A stretch of DNA of 64,000 bases from Paramesorhizobium endophyticum (GCF_014640615.1 NZ_BMHH01000020.1:1-64000), one strand, 5' to 3'; numbered from the stretch's first letter, positions 7,698 through 16,477 are shown. Numbers and translations are program-made. The notes: generated by a model not told the origin, from the sequence alone.

Positions 7698-8921
7698 TTA
7701 CGCACCGCGACCACGACCGGAGACCATGCGGACGGTCGCCGCCCCATTGCCCGGCACCACGATCATCTGCTTGACCTTGCCCTGCTTGAACGCCTTGAGG
7801 AAGCGGTCATAATCCCTAAAGGCGACGCAGCCATGCGATTCCGCCCGCCCACCGCGCAGGAGATAGCTGTGGGTGAGGAAGCCATCGCGGCCATATTTGT
7901 TCTTCCCGTCGACAGGAAGCATCCGGATCGCCTCGACGCCATGGAAGCGGCTTTCCCGCATCCTCAAATTATAGGTATGCGGCGGGGTCGGGCCGTTCAT
8001 CTTCACATGCACATAGCGGGGATTGTCCGCCATTTTGCCGATACCGGAATGAGCTTCGAGGACGCTACCATCAGGCATGTATACCTTCGCCGCGCTGATA
8101 TCATAGACCGCGATGCCGTTACCGGCCTTCGGCCTGCTGCCGAACATGTCGCGGAACGCCTGCCCAATGCCGCCCTTCTGAGGATTATCCGGACGCGCGA
8201 AGGCCATGAGTTGCGGCTTCTGCGTCTCGCGGTCATTGTCCCTGTCCACACGCGGGTCGGCCTGCCTTGCGATCGCCCTGGCGCGTTCCGAAGCGGGCTT
8301 GCGGTCCTCGCCGTTCGGCGGGCGAAACTGCGGCAACGGCACATCGTCGGGGAGATCGGCGTCGTCCGTGTCCGGCGCTTCGGCGGTTTCGGTCTCAGCC
8401 GCCTCGTCCATCGTGAGTCCGTCCCTCACCGGCGGCAGCATGGCAGCCAGGGCTGCGCGGGCCGCTCCGCTCTGGATCGGCGCGGCATAGGCCGTCATTC
8501 TTTGCTGCGCGCTGGACGAACCGGCGGAGCGCGACCCGAACCGCTCCGCGGCGGGCGCGGCGGCAAGAAGCACTGGATCGGCGCGCTTCAACGCGCGGGC
8601 GCTTTTATCATCACTGACGACGGAACTCATCATCGCGACAGCCGTTTCTGCCTCGGCGAGCAGTTTCTTCGCCAGGGCGCTCCTCGCCTCCCCATCGAGC
8701 GGTCGGGCCTTCGTGCTATTCACCGAGGAAAGCTGCAGCCGGGGAAGGAAATGGTTGGAGCCGGTGGTGACCGGATTGCTCACCGCCATCATGGCGGTGA
8801 CGGACCAGAGCGTGGCGCTCGCCAGAGCGGCGCCGCCGGAGACCATGAAAAGCGGACGCGCCAGGCGACGCAAGGACTGAGAACAAACGACTTTACGCAC
8901 CAAACGCACACACAAGCCCAT
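7698..8921 (-). CDS. Tlde1/DUF2778-domain protein (L,D-transpeptidase-like), membrane-anchored
   Basis: This 407-residue protein has a short basic N-terminus, one membrane segment (about residues 24-47), a long low-complexity linker of about 200 residues rich in Ala, Pro, Asp and Arg, and a C-terminal catalytic-type domain. That domain has a first conserved histidine in FLTHSYLLRG and the SHGCVAF motif, the His/Cys pair of the Tlde1 (DUF2778) fold related to L,D-transpeptidases. Tlde1 proteins act on peptidoglycan stem peptides; some are type VI effectors. The own-cell membrane anchor and the absence of secretion or immunity genes nearby favour a housekeeping cell-wall role here. Confidence 0.8.
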   Translation of the reverse strand: MGLCVRLVRKVVCSQSLRRLARPLFMVSGGAALASATLWSVTAMMAVSNPVTTGSNHFLPRLQLSSVNSTKARPLDGEARSALAKKLLAEAETAVAMMSSVVSDDKSARALKRADPVLLAAAPAAERFGSRSAGSSSAQQRMTAYAAPIQSGAARAALAAMLPPVRDGLTMDEAAETETAEAPDTDDADLPDDVPLPQFRPPNGEDRKPASERARAIARQADPRVDRDNDRETQKPQLMAFARPDNPQKGGIGQAFRDMFGSRPKAGNGIAVYDISAAKVYMPDGSVLEAHSGIGKMADNPRYVHVKMNGPTPPHTYNLRMRESRFHGVEAIRMLPVDGKNKYGRDGFLTHSYLLRGGRAESHGCVAFRDYDRFLKAFKQGKVKQMIVVPGNGAATVRMVSGRGRGA

Positions 8922-9240
8922 CCATCCCGCGAAACACTCACCGGCGAACCGCCGTTGCGGGATTTCCGAACTGCCTCCATCTTGACCGAAGTTGTGAGAA
9001 AGGATGGGGAAATATGGTTAATTTTTGCTTTGCGGCGGCAGGAAATAGCGAAGCCCGCGTCGCTTGCGTGAAAGCGGGCCGTTAATGCGGTCTCCGCATG
9101 AGGTGACAGGCAGCCCGAAACGAACGGCCCGTCGAATTGGTCGATTTCACCAACGGCGCTTTTCCATTGCATTTGACAATTAAAGCGCCGCGCCTGTCTG
9201 GAGATTTCGGACCCTATTTTTATCCCCTAAACAGGGCATT
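8922..9240. other. Gene-free interval between the Tlde1-like gene and the dehydrogenase operon
   Basis: I see no convincing gene here. On the minus strand it holds the promoter side of the Tlde1-like gene and the downstream side of the cytochrome gene. A hairpin with GCCCGC at 9053-9058 and GCGGGC at 9074-9079 could act as a transcription stop or mRNA-stabilising structure, but there is no clear T run. Confidence 0.4.
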
Positions 9241-10491
9241 TCAGTCCGCGTTCGCCAAGCTTGCACGGAGGGTCTTCACATGCGCCGCGTCGACCGGCGC
9301 TGCGGCGTTGCCCCAGCTGTTGCGCACATAGGTGAGGAGCGAAGCGACCTGTTCATCGGAGAGCCGCCAGGCGAAGGAAGGCATGGCGGGCGCGGTGGGC
9401 GCGGCGCTGGTGGCCGCCCCTCGAGACCCCGCGAGCACGACGCGGATGAGCGTTGTCGGGTCCACTGACTGGACTATGGCGCTTCCAGCCAGAGACGGGA
9501 AGAGACGCGCGGCCCCCTTCCCCGAATCCTGATGACAGGCACTGCACGTGTCCTTGTAGATCGCCCCGCCCGCAATCATGCGGCTATCATCCACCGGCAG
9601 CGGCACGGGAGCGGCTGTGGTGTCCGTCGGCAAGTCCTTCAGATAGGTAGCGATCGCCATCAGATCCTGGTCGGTCAGTTTAGAGGTGGAGTCGGTAATG
9701 ACCTCCGCCATGGGGCCGGATGCAACGGTGTGACGATTCACGCCGGTCTGAAGATATTGGACGATATCGGTGCGCGTCCAGCCCGCCAATCCCTTACGCT
9801 TCGTGTTCGTGATATCAGGCGCAAACCAGTCTTGCAGGGTCGAGCCTTGCAGGAAATTGCCGTTCTCATCCGCCCCGAGCATCGATTTCGGCGTATGGCA
9901 GGTGCTGCAATGCCCAAGGCCCTGAACGAGATAGGCGCCGCGATTCCATTGCGCCGATTTATCCGGATCGGGCTGGAACTCGCCCGGCGTGAAATTGAGC
10001 GCGTTCCAGGCCGCCATATTCTCCCGGATGTTAAACGGGAACGGAAGCTGGTTCGGCTCAACGGGGTTATTCACCGGCTGAAGCGTATTGAGAAAGGCGC
10101 GGATGGCGAGGAGATCATCACGGCTCACCTTGGTATAGGCGGGATAGGGCATGGCCGGATAAAGATGGCCGCGCGGTGCGATTCCCTGCTGTAACGCTTG
10201 CACGAACTGGTCATCCGACCATGCGCCTATGCCCGTTGCGCGGTCCGGCGTGATATTCGGCGACACGATCTTGCCGAACGGGGTATCAAGAGCGAGGCCG
10301 CCCGCATAGGGCATGCCGCCCGGCGCGGTGTGGCAGGCCGCGCAATCTCCGAGCGTCGCGAGATAACGGCCCCGGTCGATCTGTTCGAAGGACTGGCTGT
10401 CCACAGCCCCCTGCCCTTTTGCCTCGACCATTGCGCCAAGGGTGACGGTCAGTATCAAGACCCCGCCACGAAGAACAGAGATTCGTTTCAT
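9241..10491 (-). CDS. Triheme cytochrome c subunit of membrane gluconate/alcohol-type dehydrogenase
   Basis: This 416-residue precursor has a signal peptide and three haem c attachment motifs: CAACH (residues 50-54), CSTCH (195-199) and CSACH (316-320). That triple pattern is the hallmark of the cytochrome c subunit of gluconate 2-dehydrogenase, sorbitol and alcohol dehydrogenases, which pass electrons to ubiquinone in the membrane. Its start overlaps the flavoprotein stop by four bases. It is the last gene of a three-gene operon oxidising a sugar, sugar acid or alcohol in the periplasm. The exact substrate cannot be read from sequence. Confidence 0.9.
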   Translation of the reverse strand: MKRISVLRGGVLILTVTLGAMVEAKGQGAVDSQSFEQIDRGRYLATLGDCAACHTAPGGMPYAGGLALDTPFGKIVSPNITPDRATGIGAWSDDQFVQALQQGIAPRGHLYPAMPYPAYTKVSRDDLLAIRAFLNTLQPVNNPVEPNQLPFPFNIRENMAAWNALNFTPGEFQPDPDKSAQWNRGAYLVQGLGHCSTCHTPKSMLGADENGNFLQGSTLQDWFAPDITNTKRKGLAGWTRTDIVQYLQTGVNRHTVASGPMAEVITDSTSKLTDQDLMAIATYLKDLPTDTTAAPVPLPVDDSRMIAGGAIYKDTCSACHQDSGKGAARLFPSLAGSAIVQSVDPTTLIRVVLAGSRGAATSAAPTAPAMPSFAWRLSDEQVASLLTYVRNSWGNAAAPVDAAHVKTLRASLANAD

Positions 10492-12254
10492 GCCGGCACC
10501 AATGGACCTTCGGATTTGAGATATTGGTTGCGAATCGCGTCCGCAGCCTTGAACGCCAGTGCGCCGACCGTCCCTGTCGGATTGTAGCCGGCATTCTGCG
10601 GAAAGGCCGATGCGCCGATGACGAAGACATTCGGCACATCCCAGCTTTGCAGATATTTGTTGACGGCGCTCGTCGCGGGATCGCTGCCCATGATCGCGCC
10701 GCCGGTATTGTGCGTGCTCTGGTAAGGCACGACCGAATAGGGCCTCTCCTTGAAGTGCGGCACGATCTGGCGCGGCTGCATCGATTTGGCGATTTCCAGT
10801 GTCTTGCGGGCCACGTAATTGACCATTCGGATATCATTGTCCGGGAAGTCGAACGTCATGCGCAGCAGAGGCCTGCCGAACCGATCCTTATAGGTTGGAT
10901 CGAGATCGAGATAATTGCCGCGTGTCGCGTAGCTCGAGCCCTGCATGGTGAGGCTCATCGTCGAGAGGTAATTATCGGTGGTTGCCTTCTTCCAGGCCGA
11001 ACCCCAGCGCGGCGTTCCCGGCGGCGTCGGGCGCGTGGTGATGGGGCGGCCATTCGTCATATTGCACAGCACTCCGGCGCCACCGACGAAATCGAGAGGG
11101 GAATGGTCGAAATTATCGCCGTTGAAATCGTCGACGACCTGCGCGAGGGCGCCGCTCGATATGAAGGGATTGAAGTTCTTGTTGTCGAAGAACATCTCGA
11201 CGGAAGCATCGGTCTGGTAGGCATAGTTGCGCCCGACCGTTCCGGTTCCTGTCTTGGGATCATAGGGCTCGCCTATCCCTGAGACGAGCAAGAGATGCAC
11301 GTTGAACAGGATGAAGGCGCAGACCAGCACCAGATCGCCCGGCTGCTCCCATTCCTGCCCCTGCGCATCGACATAGGTCACGCCCGTGGCGCGTTTACCG
11401 GAGCGGTCGAGATTGATGCGAACCACTTCGCATTCCGTCCGCGCCTCGAAATTCGGCTTTCGCATCAGCACCGGCAGCACCGTCGTCTGCGGGCTGGCCT
11501 TTGAATAATTCGCGCAGCCGAAGCGCTCGCAGAAACCGCAATAGCTGCACGCCCCCATGGCCACGCCGAGCGTGTTGGTATAGCTGCGCGAGGCATTCGC
11601 CGCCGGCTGAGGAAAAGGATGAAAGCCGGCCGCACGGGCGCCTTCCGCGAACAGAACCTGCGCATAGGTCATGTCGAGCGGCGGCAGCGGATATTCGCGC
11701 GACCGCGGCCCCTCGAAGGGATTGCCGCCTTGCTGCACTTTTCCATTGATATTGCCAGCCTTGCCGGAGATGCCGGCGAGATACTCGAACTTGTCGTAAT
11801 AGGGCTCCAATTCGTCATAGGTGACGCCCCAATCCTGGATCGCCAGTTCCTGCGGGATAAATTTCGCGCCGTAGCGCTCCGTCAGATGGCTGCGGCAGCG
11901 GAAATCGCTGGGCAGGAAGCGCCATGCCTGGCCATTCCAATGCACGCCCGCACCGCCGACGCCATTGCCCGGCAGGAACGAGCCGAACTCCCGAATGGGT
12001 AGCGCCTGCTGGCTGATGTTATTGCGGAAAGTCAGCGTGCTCTGCGCCGGCCTCAGGAAAAGGTCCTTCCTGACAGCGAAGCGCAGCTCATCCTGCATGT
12101 AGCCGACATTGAAGTCGGCAGCGGTGTCGCGCCACGGCCCCCGCTCGATGGCAACGACGTCGAGCCCTTCATCGGTCAGTTCGTTGGCGAGAATCGAACC
12201 GGTCCAGCCGAGCCCGATGACGACCACATCCTTGCGCGGGAGCTTCGTGACCAT
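10488..12254 (-). CDS. GMC-family flavoprotein subunit (gluconate 2-dehydrogenase type)
   Basis: The 588-residue protein starts at the ATG at 12254, preceded by an AGGGGG ribosome site; a TTG at 12278 would overlap the previous gene and is less likely. The N-terminus has the ADP-binding motif VVVIGLGWTGSILANEL. The C-terminal GMC domain has HNTGGAIMG and NAGYNPTGTVGAL, placing the usual active-site His and Asn. Four clustered cysteines (GACSYCGFCERFGC) suggest an Fe-S centre, as in related membrane dehydrogenases. It probably travels to the periplasm with its Tat-signal-bearing gamma subunit. Confidence 0.9.
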   Translation of the reverse strand: MVTKLPRKDVVVIGLGWTGSILANELTDEGLDVVAIERGPWRDTAADFNVGYMQDELRFAVRKDLFLRPAQSTLTFRNNISQQALPIREFGSFLPGNGVGGAGVHWNGQAWRFLPSDFRCRSHLTERYGAKFIPQELAIQDWGVTYDELEPYYDKFEYLAGISGKAGNINGKVQQGGNPFEGPRSREYPLPPLDMTYAQVLFAEGARAAGFHPFPQPAANASRSYTNTLGVAMGACSYCGFCERFGCANYSKASPQTTVLPVLMRKPNFEARTECEVVRINLDRSGKRATGVTYVDAQGQEWEQPGDLVLVCAFILFNVHLLLVSGIGEPYDPKTGTGTVGRNYAYQTDASVEMFFDNKNFNPFISSGALAQVVDDFNGDNFDHSPLDFVGGAGVLCNMTNGRPITTRPTPPGTPRWGSAWKKATTDNYLSTMSLTMQGSSYATRGNYLDLDPTYKDRFGRPLLRMTFDFPDNDIRMVNYVARKTLEIAKSMQPRQIVPHFKERPYSVVPYQSTHNTGGAIMGSDPATSAVNKYLQSWDVPNVFVIGASAFPQNAGYNPTGTVGALAFKAADAIRNQYLKSEGPLVPA

Positions 12255-12259
12255 GCCCC

Positions 12260-13012
12260 CTACCCCTTCGCCGCCCAATCGGCGCGGCCCATAATGCTGA
12301 CGGGAGGGAGCGGATAGCGTTCATTATGCCGGGTTACGAAGTCGCGGTAATCATAACGCGCGCCGGGAAAACCGATCATTTTCCAGCTCGCCATATCCTT
12401 GTTGCCGCCATAGATCGGGTCGGCGAAAAACCCCTCCATGGTGTTCTGCAAAAGGAGTTCGAAGAACGTCTTGGCATCCGTACCGCCCAGTTCGACGGTG
12501 CCCTTTTCCAGGCCTTGAAGCACCTGGTCCTGCTCCTCCGGCGCAAGCTCCGCGAAGTTTTTGCCCGAGAAACTGGTGCGACAATATTCGTTGAGCAGCG
12601 CCAGACCCGCGCGGTAGCGCTCTGTCGGCAGGATGGGCGATTGCCGGCCTTGCTGCGGCGTTCCCTTGACGAAAGGCCCCTTCATGTAATCCCGCTCCGA
12701 GCGTCCGAAAAAACCGGCAAGCTGGCGATCGATGAATACGGCGCATCCAGCATCCTTACCGCCGACGCTCAATTCATCAGCCGGAATGAGACGATCGACG
12801 ATAGCCTCCACTGTGACGGCCTCATCATAAGTGAAGAAGAGCCAGGGGCCCGGCTTTACCGGAACCGGCGGACTTGCCGCAAAAGGGCTCCAAGGCAGGC
12901 GCCCCGAAATGGAGCGGGCGACGGCATCGGGCGTCGAGACGAAGAGAACGGTGACGGCGGTGCTCCCGAGGAACTGCCGCCGGCTCATGCTGGAATCGGA
13001 AATTTTCATCAT
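12260..13012 (-). CDS. Gluconate 2-dehydrogenase gamma-subunit family protein (Tat signal)
   Basis: This 250-residue protein begins with a twin-arginine signal (MSRRQFLGSTAVTVLF; it can start at 13012 or at the adjacent ATG). The mature part matches the small third subunit of FAD-linked gluconate and alcohol dehydrogenases, needed for folding and for Tat export of the flavoprotein. Features such as FFTYDEAVTVEAIVDRLIPAD and a C-terminal MIGFPGARYDYRDFV are typical. It is the first gene of the operon, five bases before the flavoprotein gene. Confidence 0.88.
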   Translation of the reverse strand: MMKISDSSMSRRQFLGSTAVTVLFVSTPDAVARSISGRLPWSPFAASPPVPVKPGPWLFFTYDEAVTVEAIVDRLIPADELSVGGKDAGCAVFIDRQLAGFFGRSERDYMKGPFVKGTPQQGRQSPILPTERYRAGLALLNEYCRTSFSGKNFAELAPEEQDQVLQGLEKGTVELGGTDAKTFFELLLQNTMEGFFADPIYGGNKDMASWKMIGFPGARYDYRDFVTRHNERYPLPPVSIMGRADWAAKG

Positions 13013-13346
13013 GGCTTCCCCGACCTGAAAGGTGGCTGACGGAAGTTACTGCGTGAACGGCAGGAAATACAACTGATTATAGATAAATTTCTGTGAAGTT
13101 CTTTGTGAATTGAAATTACTATCCAAAAATAAGCTATACATTACCATAAAAACGAGATTTTATTACTCGATATACGCCAGTTATTGCTTATCGATCGACA
13201 GCCGCCCCGGATGGCAATGGGTCGGCAATCCGTAAAATTCATTACAAATCTTTAATACCGCCATTCATGATGAGTTCACATTTTGGGGACGACTATTACC
13301 CACGCGCCATCTGGCGTCGTGTTGAAAGTCAAGGAGTCTACCTGCC
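13013..13346. other. AT-rich divergent interval between dehydrogenase operon and EF-hand gene
   Basis: There is no gene here. Positions 13050-13190 are clearly AT-rich against the local background and should hold the promoters of both divergent units. A small hairpin (CGCCA at 13305-13309, TGGCG at 13312-13316) lies in the leader of the EF-hand gene. An AAGGAG ribosome site precedes its ATG. Confidence 0.45.
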
Positions 13347-13814
13347 ATGAAATCCCTCCCGGCATATATCATCCTCGCCACATCCATCGTCTTCGTCTCG
13401 CCTGCGCTCGCCCAGGATAGCAATGAGGCCGAGACGGCGGACACAAAGGTCGAACTGTCCGATCACGTTCGCAAGCATATGGATAAGGAACCTGTCGACC
13501 TCACGAAGTTCTCCAGGATGGACGAACTGAAGGCAGCGGATAGCAATGGCGATGGCGTCCTCTCCCGCGAGGAGCTCGAAGCGCTCGCCACTAAGCGCAT
13601 AGCCGCACGCGCCGCCGACCGGATGCAGCGCCGCCTCGACATGAACGGCGACGGCAAGGTCACACTGGATGAAGTGGAGAAGCAGCGGGCGAAGGAGTTC
13701 GCCGCGCTCGATCGCAACAATGACGGCAAGCTCGATCGCAAGGAGTTGCGCGCAGCCAAACGCTTCCACAAGGGCGAGCATCACGGCAAGCGCCCGGAGA
13801 AGCAGGCACACTAA
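13347..13814 (+). CDS. Exported EF-hand calcium-binding protein
   Basis: This 155-residue precursor has a Sec signal peptide (cut after SPALA, before QDSN). Three EF-hand loops follow: ADSNGDGVLSREE, LDMNGDGKVTLDEV and LDRNNDGKLDRKEL, each with the Asp/Asn-x-Asp-x-Asp-Gly pattern and a closing Glu. The C-terminal tail is His/Lys-rich. It is probably a periplasmic calcium-binding or calcium-sensing protein of the type common in Rhizobiales. It stands alone, followed by a strong terminator, so no partner is evident. Confidence 0.85.
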   Translation: MKSLPAYIILATSIVFVSPALAQDSNEAETADTKVELSDHVRKHMDKEPVDLTKFSRMDELKAADSNGDGVLSREELEALATKRIAARAADRMQRRLDMNGDGKVTLDEVEKQRAKEFAALDRNNDGKLDRKELRAAKRFHKGEHHGKRPEKQAH

Positions 13815-13839
13815 CAGTTCTCGTCTGTCGAATACGGAT

Positions 13840-13868
13840 GGCCCGGGGCGCAAATCCCGGGCCTTTCG
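13840..13868 (+). terminator. Intrinsic terminator after the EF-hand gene
   Basis: A perfect 8-bp stem, GGCCCGGG (13840-13847) and CCCGGGCC (13856-13863), encloses an 8-base loop and is followed by a short T-rich stretch. It separates the EF-hand gene from the replication locus. Confidence 0.75.
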
Positions 13869-13912
13869 TCTAAAATACCGACTTTACCGGGGTGAAAATT
13901 CACGGATGGAAT

Positions 13913-13926
13913 TAGACCGCCGTCTA
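13913..13926. promoter_or_regulatory. parS: Candidate parS site, copy 1 (upstream of repA)
   Basis: TAGACCGCCGTCTA is a perfect palindrome whose centre contains CCGCCG. This fits the CNGCNG core of the published repABC parS consensus, though the outer arms differ. An identical 14-mer lies between repA and repB. I found no third copy by eye. Two identical palindromes bracketing repA strongly suggest RepB-binding partition sites. Confidence 0.6.
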
Positions 13927-13957
13927 TTTCCTAAATTCTCTCTTTGAGATCAATCAC

Positions 13958-13987
13958 TTGACTGATTCGGCGAATCGAAAATACAAT
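13958..13987 (+). promoter_or_regulatory. Candidate repA promoter with dyad in the spacer
   Basis: A sigma-70-like pair TTGACT (13958-13963) and TACAAT (13982-13987), 18 bp apart, lies about 130 bp before repA. The spacer contains the perfect inverted repeat GATTC-GGC-GAATC (13964-13976), well placed for repression by RepA, which in this family autoregulates repABC with help from RepB. Confidence 0.5.
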
Positions 13988-14064
13988 TCCTGCCGCATCC
14001 CGGCGGGCATTAACTCTTTATTAACCTAAAACTTCTTGCGGCCCTACAAGAATCGGACATAATG

Positions 14065-14097
14065 ACGGTACTTGAGCAAAAACTGCTCGAATGCCGT
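14065..14097. promoter_or_regulatory. Imperfect dyad in the repA leader
   Basis: GAGCA (14074-14078) and TGCTC (14084-14088) form the core of an interrupted inverted repeat. Its outer arms ACGG (14065-14068) and CCGT (14094-14097) also pair. Its position just before the repA start suggests an operator or a leader-RNA structure that controls repABC expression. Confidence 0.4.
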
Positions 14098-14116
14098 TAC
14101 TTGAGGTCCCCGCGAC

Positions 14117-15319
14117 ATGAATTTCTCCGCTCCGCAGCCAACAGCGCCGTTCGACGACGTCATTCTGTCCCAAGGGCGCGAGATATCCAAGCGCCTCAAC
14201 CAGCTACGCCTCGAGACGTTCCCGCCCAATGCCTCGAAATCCCTGCGGGAGTTTTCGCTGGCCGAGGCGGCCTATTTCCTTGGCGTATCCACCAGCAATT
14301 TAAAGAAGCTGCATCTGGAAGGAAAGGGCGTGGAGCCCACCGTTCATGCCGGCGGCAGGCGCACTTATACTGCCGAGCAGATCATGGAGCTGCGCCATTA
14401 TCTCGACCGCAACGGGCGCGCGGACGTGAAGAAATATGTCCCGCACCGCCGCAATGGCGAGAAACTGCAGGTCGTCGCCGTTGTCAATTTCAAGGGCGGG
14501 TCGGGCAAGACCACTACAGCTGCCCATCTGGCGCAGCATCTCGCCCTGACCGGCCACCGCGTCCTCGCCGTCGACCTCGATCCCCAAGCCTCGCTTTCGG
14601 CCCTGCACGGCATCCAGCCCGAGCTCGACAAATATCCGTCGCTCTATGAAGCGATCCGTTATGACGAGGAGCGGAAGCCTATCGCCGAGGTGATCCGTTC
14701 CACCAACTTTCCGGGGCTCGATATCATTCCGGCGTCGTTGGAACTGCAGGAATATGAATATGACACGCCGCTGGCGATGCAGGACCGCACCTCCACGGAA
14801 GGCAAGACCTTCTGGAACCGTATCGAAACCGCCCTCCGCGATGTCGATGACCGCTATGATATCGTCGTCGTCGATTGCCCGCCGCAGCTTGGCTATCTGA
14901 CGCTGACCGCGCTTGCCGCGGCAACTTCAGTGCTGATCACCGTGCATCCCCAGATGCTGGACCTCATGTCCATGTCGCAATTCCTGCTGATGCTCGGCGA
15001 TATCCTCAAAACAATCCGCCGTGCGGGCGCGCCCGTCGATCTCGACTGGTTCCGCTACCTCATCACACGATATGAGCCTATGGATGTCCCGCAGGCGCAG
15101 ATGGTCGGCTTCATGCAGTCCATGCTGGCGAAGCAAATGCTGAAAAACCCGATGCTGAAATCAACAGCGATTTCCGATGCGGGCCTCACCAAGCAGACAC
15201 TCTATGAAGTCGACAAATCCGCAATGACCCGGTCGACCTATGAACGCGCGATGGAATCGCTCGAAGCTGTCAATTCTGAGATTCGCGAGCTAATTCACCA
15301 GGCATGGGGCCGGAAATAG
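14117..15319 (+). CDS. repA: Replicon partition ATPase RepA (ParA type)
   Basis: This 400-residue protein is the ParA-type ATPase of a repABC module. The N-terminus (residues about 45-110) is a winged-helix DNA-binding region (LAEAAYFLGVSTSNLKKLHLEGKG). The deviant Walker A KGGSGKTT lies at residues 126-133, and the Walker B-like VVVDCPPQLGYLTLTAL follows near residue 255. RepA moves replicon copies apart with RepB bound at parS and represses its own operon. It is followed at once by a parS-like palindrome and then repB. Confidence 0.95.
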   Translation: MNFSAPQPTAPFDDVILSQGREISKRLNQLRLETFPPNASKSLREFSLAEAAYFLGVSTSNLKKLHLEGKGVEPTVHAGGRRTYTAEQIMELRHYLDRNGRADVKKYVPHRRNGEKLQVVAVVNFKGGSGKTTTAAHLAQHLALTGHRVLAVDLDPQASLSALHGIQPELDKYPSLYEAIRYDEERKPIAEVIRSTNFPGLDIIPASLELQEYEYDTPLAMQDRTSTEGKTFWNRIETALRDVDDRYDIVVVDCPPQLGYLTLTALAAATSVLITVHPQMLDLMSMSQFLLMLGDILKTIRRAGAPVDLDWFRYLITRYEPMDVPQAQMVGFMQSMLAKQMLKNPMLKSTAISDAGLTKQTLYEVDKSAMTRSTYERAMESLEAVNSEIRELIHQAWGRK

Positions 15320-15320
15320 A

Positions 15321-15334
15321 TAGACCGCCGTCTA
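15321..15334. promoter_or_regulatory. parS: Candidate parS site, copy 2 (between repA and repB)
   Basis: This is an exact second copy of the 14-base palindrome TAGACCGCCGTCTA, starting two bases after the repA stop codon. parS sites inside the repAB gap are known in other repABC replicons. Identity with the copy at 13913 supports a RepB-binding role. Confidence 0.62.
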
Positions 15335-15389
15335 AAAGCGAAATTTTTCGTGGAAAAACAGATGGCTAGACACAAGCGAAGATGGGCAA

Positions 15390-16379
15390 ATGGCTAGGAA
15401 GAATATTTTCGGCAATCTGATGCAGGCGGAGACGCCCGATTCCGCGGAAGATAATGTCCCGGAATCGGGCTTTCTCAAGTTCGGCGCCGCGAAATCCATA
15501 TCCTCCTCGATTGACGAGCTTGCCCGGCAGGCCTCCAAGCTCACCGAAGGCGAGACCATTGTCGAAATTGATCCGGATCTCATTGACGGGTCATTCATCA
15601 CCGACCGCATGAAAGCCGACGACGAGGCCTATCACGAACTGCTCGCCGCTATCCGGGAGAGGGGGCAGGACACGCCCGTTCTGGTTCGCCCGCATCCGGA
15701 AAAGAGCGGCCGTTATATGATCGTTTTCGGCCATCGCCGGCTGCGGGTCGCCCGGGAGTTGGGGCGTCCTGTCCGCGCCGTGGTCAAGGCGTTGGCTGAT
15801 ATCGACCACATCGTCGCGCAGGGGCAGGAAAACGCCGCCCGCGCCAATCTGACCTTCATCGAGCGCGTTTTGTTCGCAGAGCGGCTGGAACGCCTTGGCT
15901 ATGGGCGCGAGACCATCCAGTCGGCTCTATCCGTCGACTATCAGACGCTGAGCAAGATGCTGACCATTCCGAAGACGATCCCGGCGGAACTGATCGAAGC
16001 GATCGGCCCTGCGAAGGGTGTCGGCCGCGACCGCTGGCTTGAGCTGCGCAAGCTGATCGAGCGCCCTAAAAACACCGAGACTGCCTTGGCTTTTGCGACC
16101 AGCCCGGAGTTTGCAGAGGCAGAGCAGGACCAGCGCTTCGAACTTCTGTTCAATCATCTGAACGGAGCGAGCAAAAAACCTGTCAAGAAGGCGATCCAGC
16201 CGCGCCCAACGCGTGCCTGGTCGGCTGCGGACAACCGGGTAACAGGCGATATCCGCAATACCGGAAAAAGCTTTAACCTGGCTTTGAAAGCGCGGGACGC
16301 TGGCAGGTTCGGTGAATATCTGGCGGCAAATCTCGACCGCCTCTACTCGGAATTCCGGCAAACGGAAAAGGACAGCTAG
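15390..16379 (+). CDS. repB: Replicon partition protein RepB (ParB type)
   Basis: This 329-residue ParB-family protein has the N-terminal ParB nuclease-like fold with the GHRRLRVARELGRPVRAVV box and a central helix-turn-helix region (YGRETIQSALSVDYQTLSKMLTIPK) for binding parS. A C-terminal RepB/ParB dimerisation part follows, ending at residues about 280-329. It loads on the candidate parS palindromes and works with RepA to segregate the replicon. About 70 bases separate it from repA, and a 240-base regulatory gap separates it from repC, as is usual in this family. Confidence 0.94.
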   Translation: MARKNIFGNLMQAETPDSAEDNVPESGFLKFGAAKSISSSIDELARQASKLTEGETIVEIDPDLIDGSFITDRMKADDEAYHELLAAIRERGQDTPVLVRPHPEKSGRYMIVFGHRRLRVARELGRPVRAVVKALADIDHIVAQGQENAARANLTFIERVLFAERLERLGYGRETIQSALSVDYQTLSKMLTIPKTIPAELIEAIGPAKGVGRDRWLELRKLIERPKNTETALAFATSPEFAEAEQDQRFELLFNHLNGASKKPVKKAIQPRPTRAWSAADNRVTGDIRNTGKSFNLALKARDAGRFGEYLAANLDRLYSEFRQTEKDS

Positions 16380-16420
16380 AGCGTGATGCGCTGAAGCAAG
16401 CATCGGGCTCTGGATATTTG

Positions 16421-16453
16421 TTTTAGCCGCATGATCCTACGGGATCATGCTCC
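16421..16453. repeat. Short palindromic intergenic repeat, shortened copy (repB-repC gap)
   Basis: GCATGATCC (16429-16437) and GGATCATGC (16442-16450) pair around a TACG loop and are preceded by TTTTAGCC. The same outer arms and left flank occur in the longer element at 38618-38660, so this looks like a copy that lost its inner hairpin. It lies just downstream of the antisense RNA terminator. Confidence 0.6.
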
Positions 16454-16477
16454 AACAGGAGACTAAACCCGCAAAAG

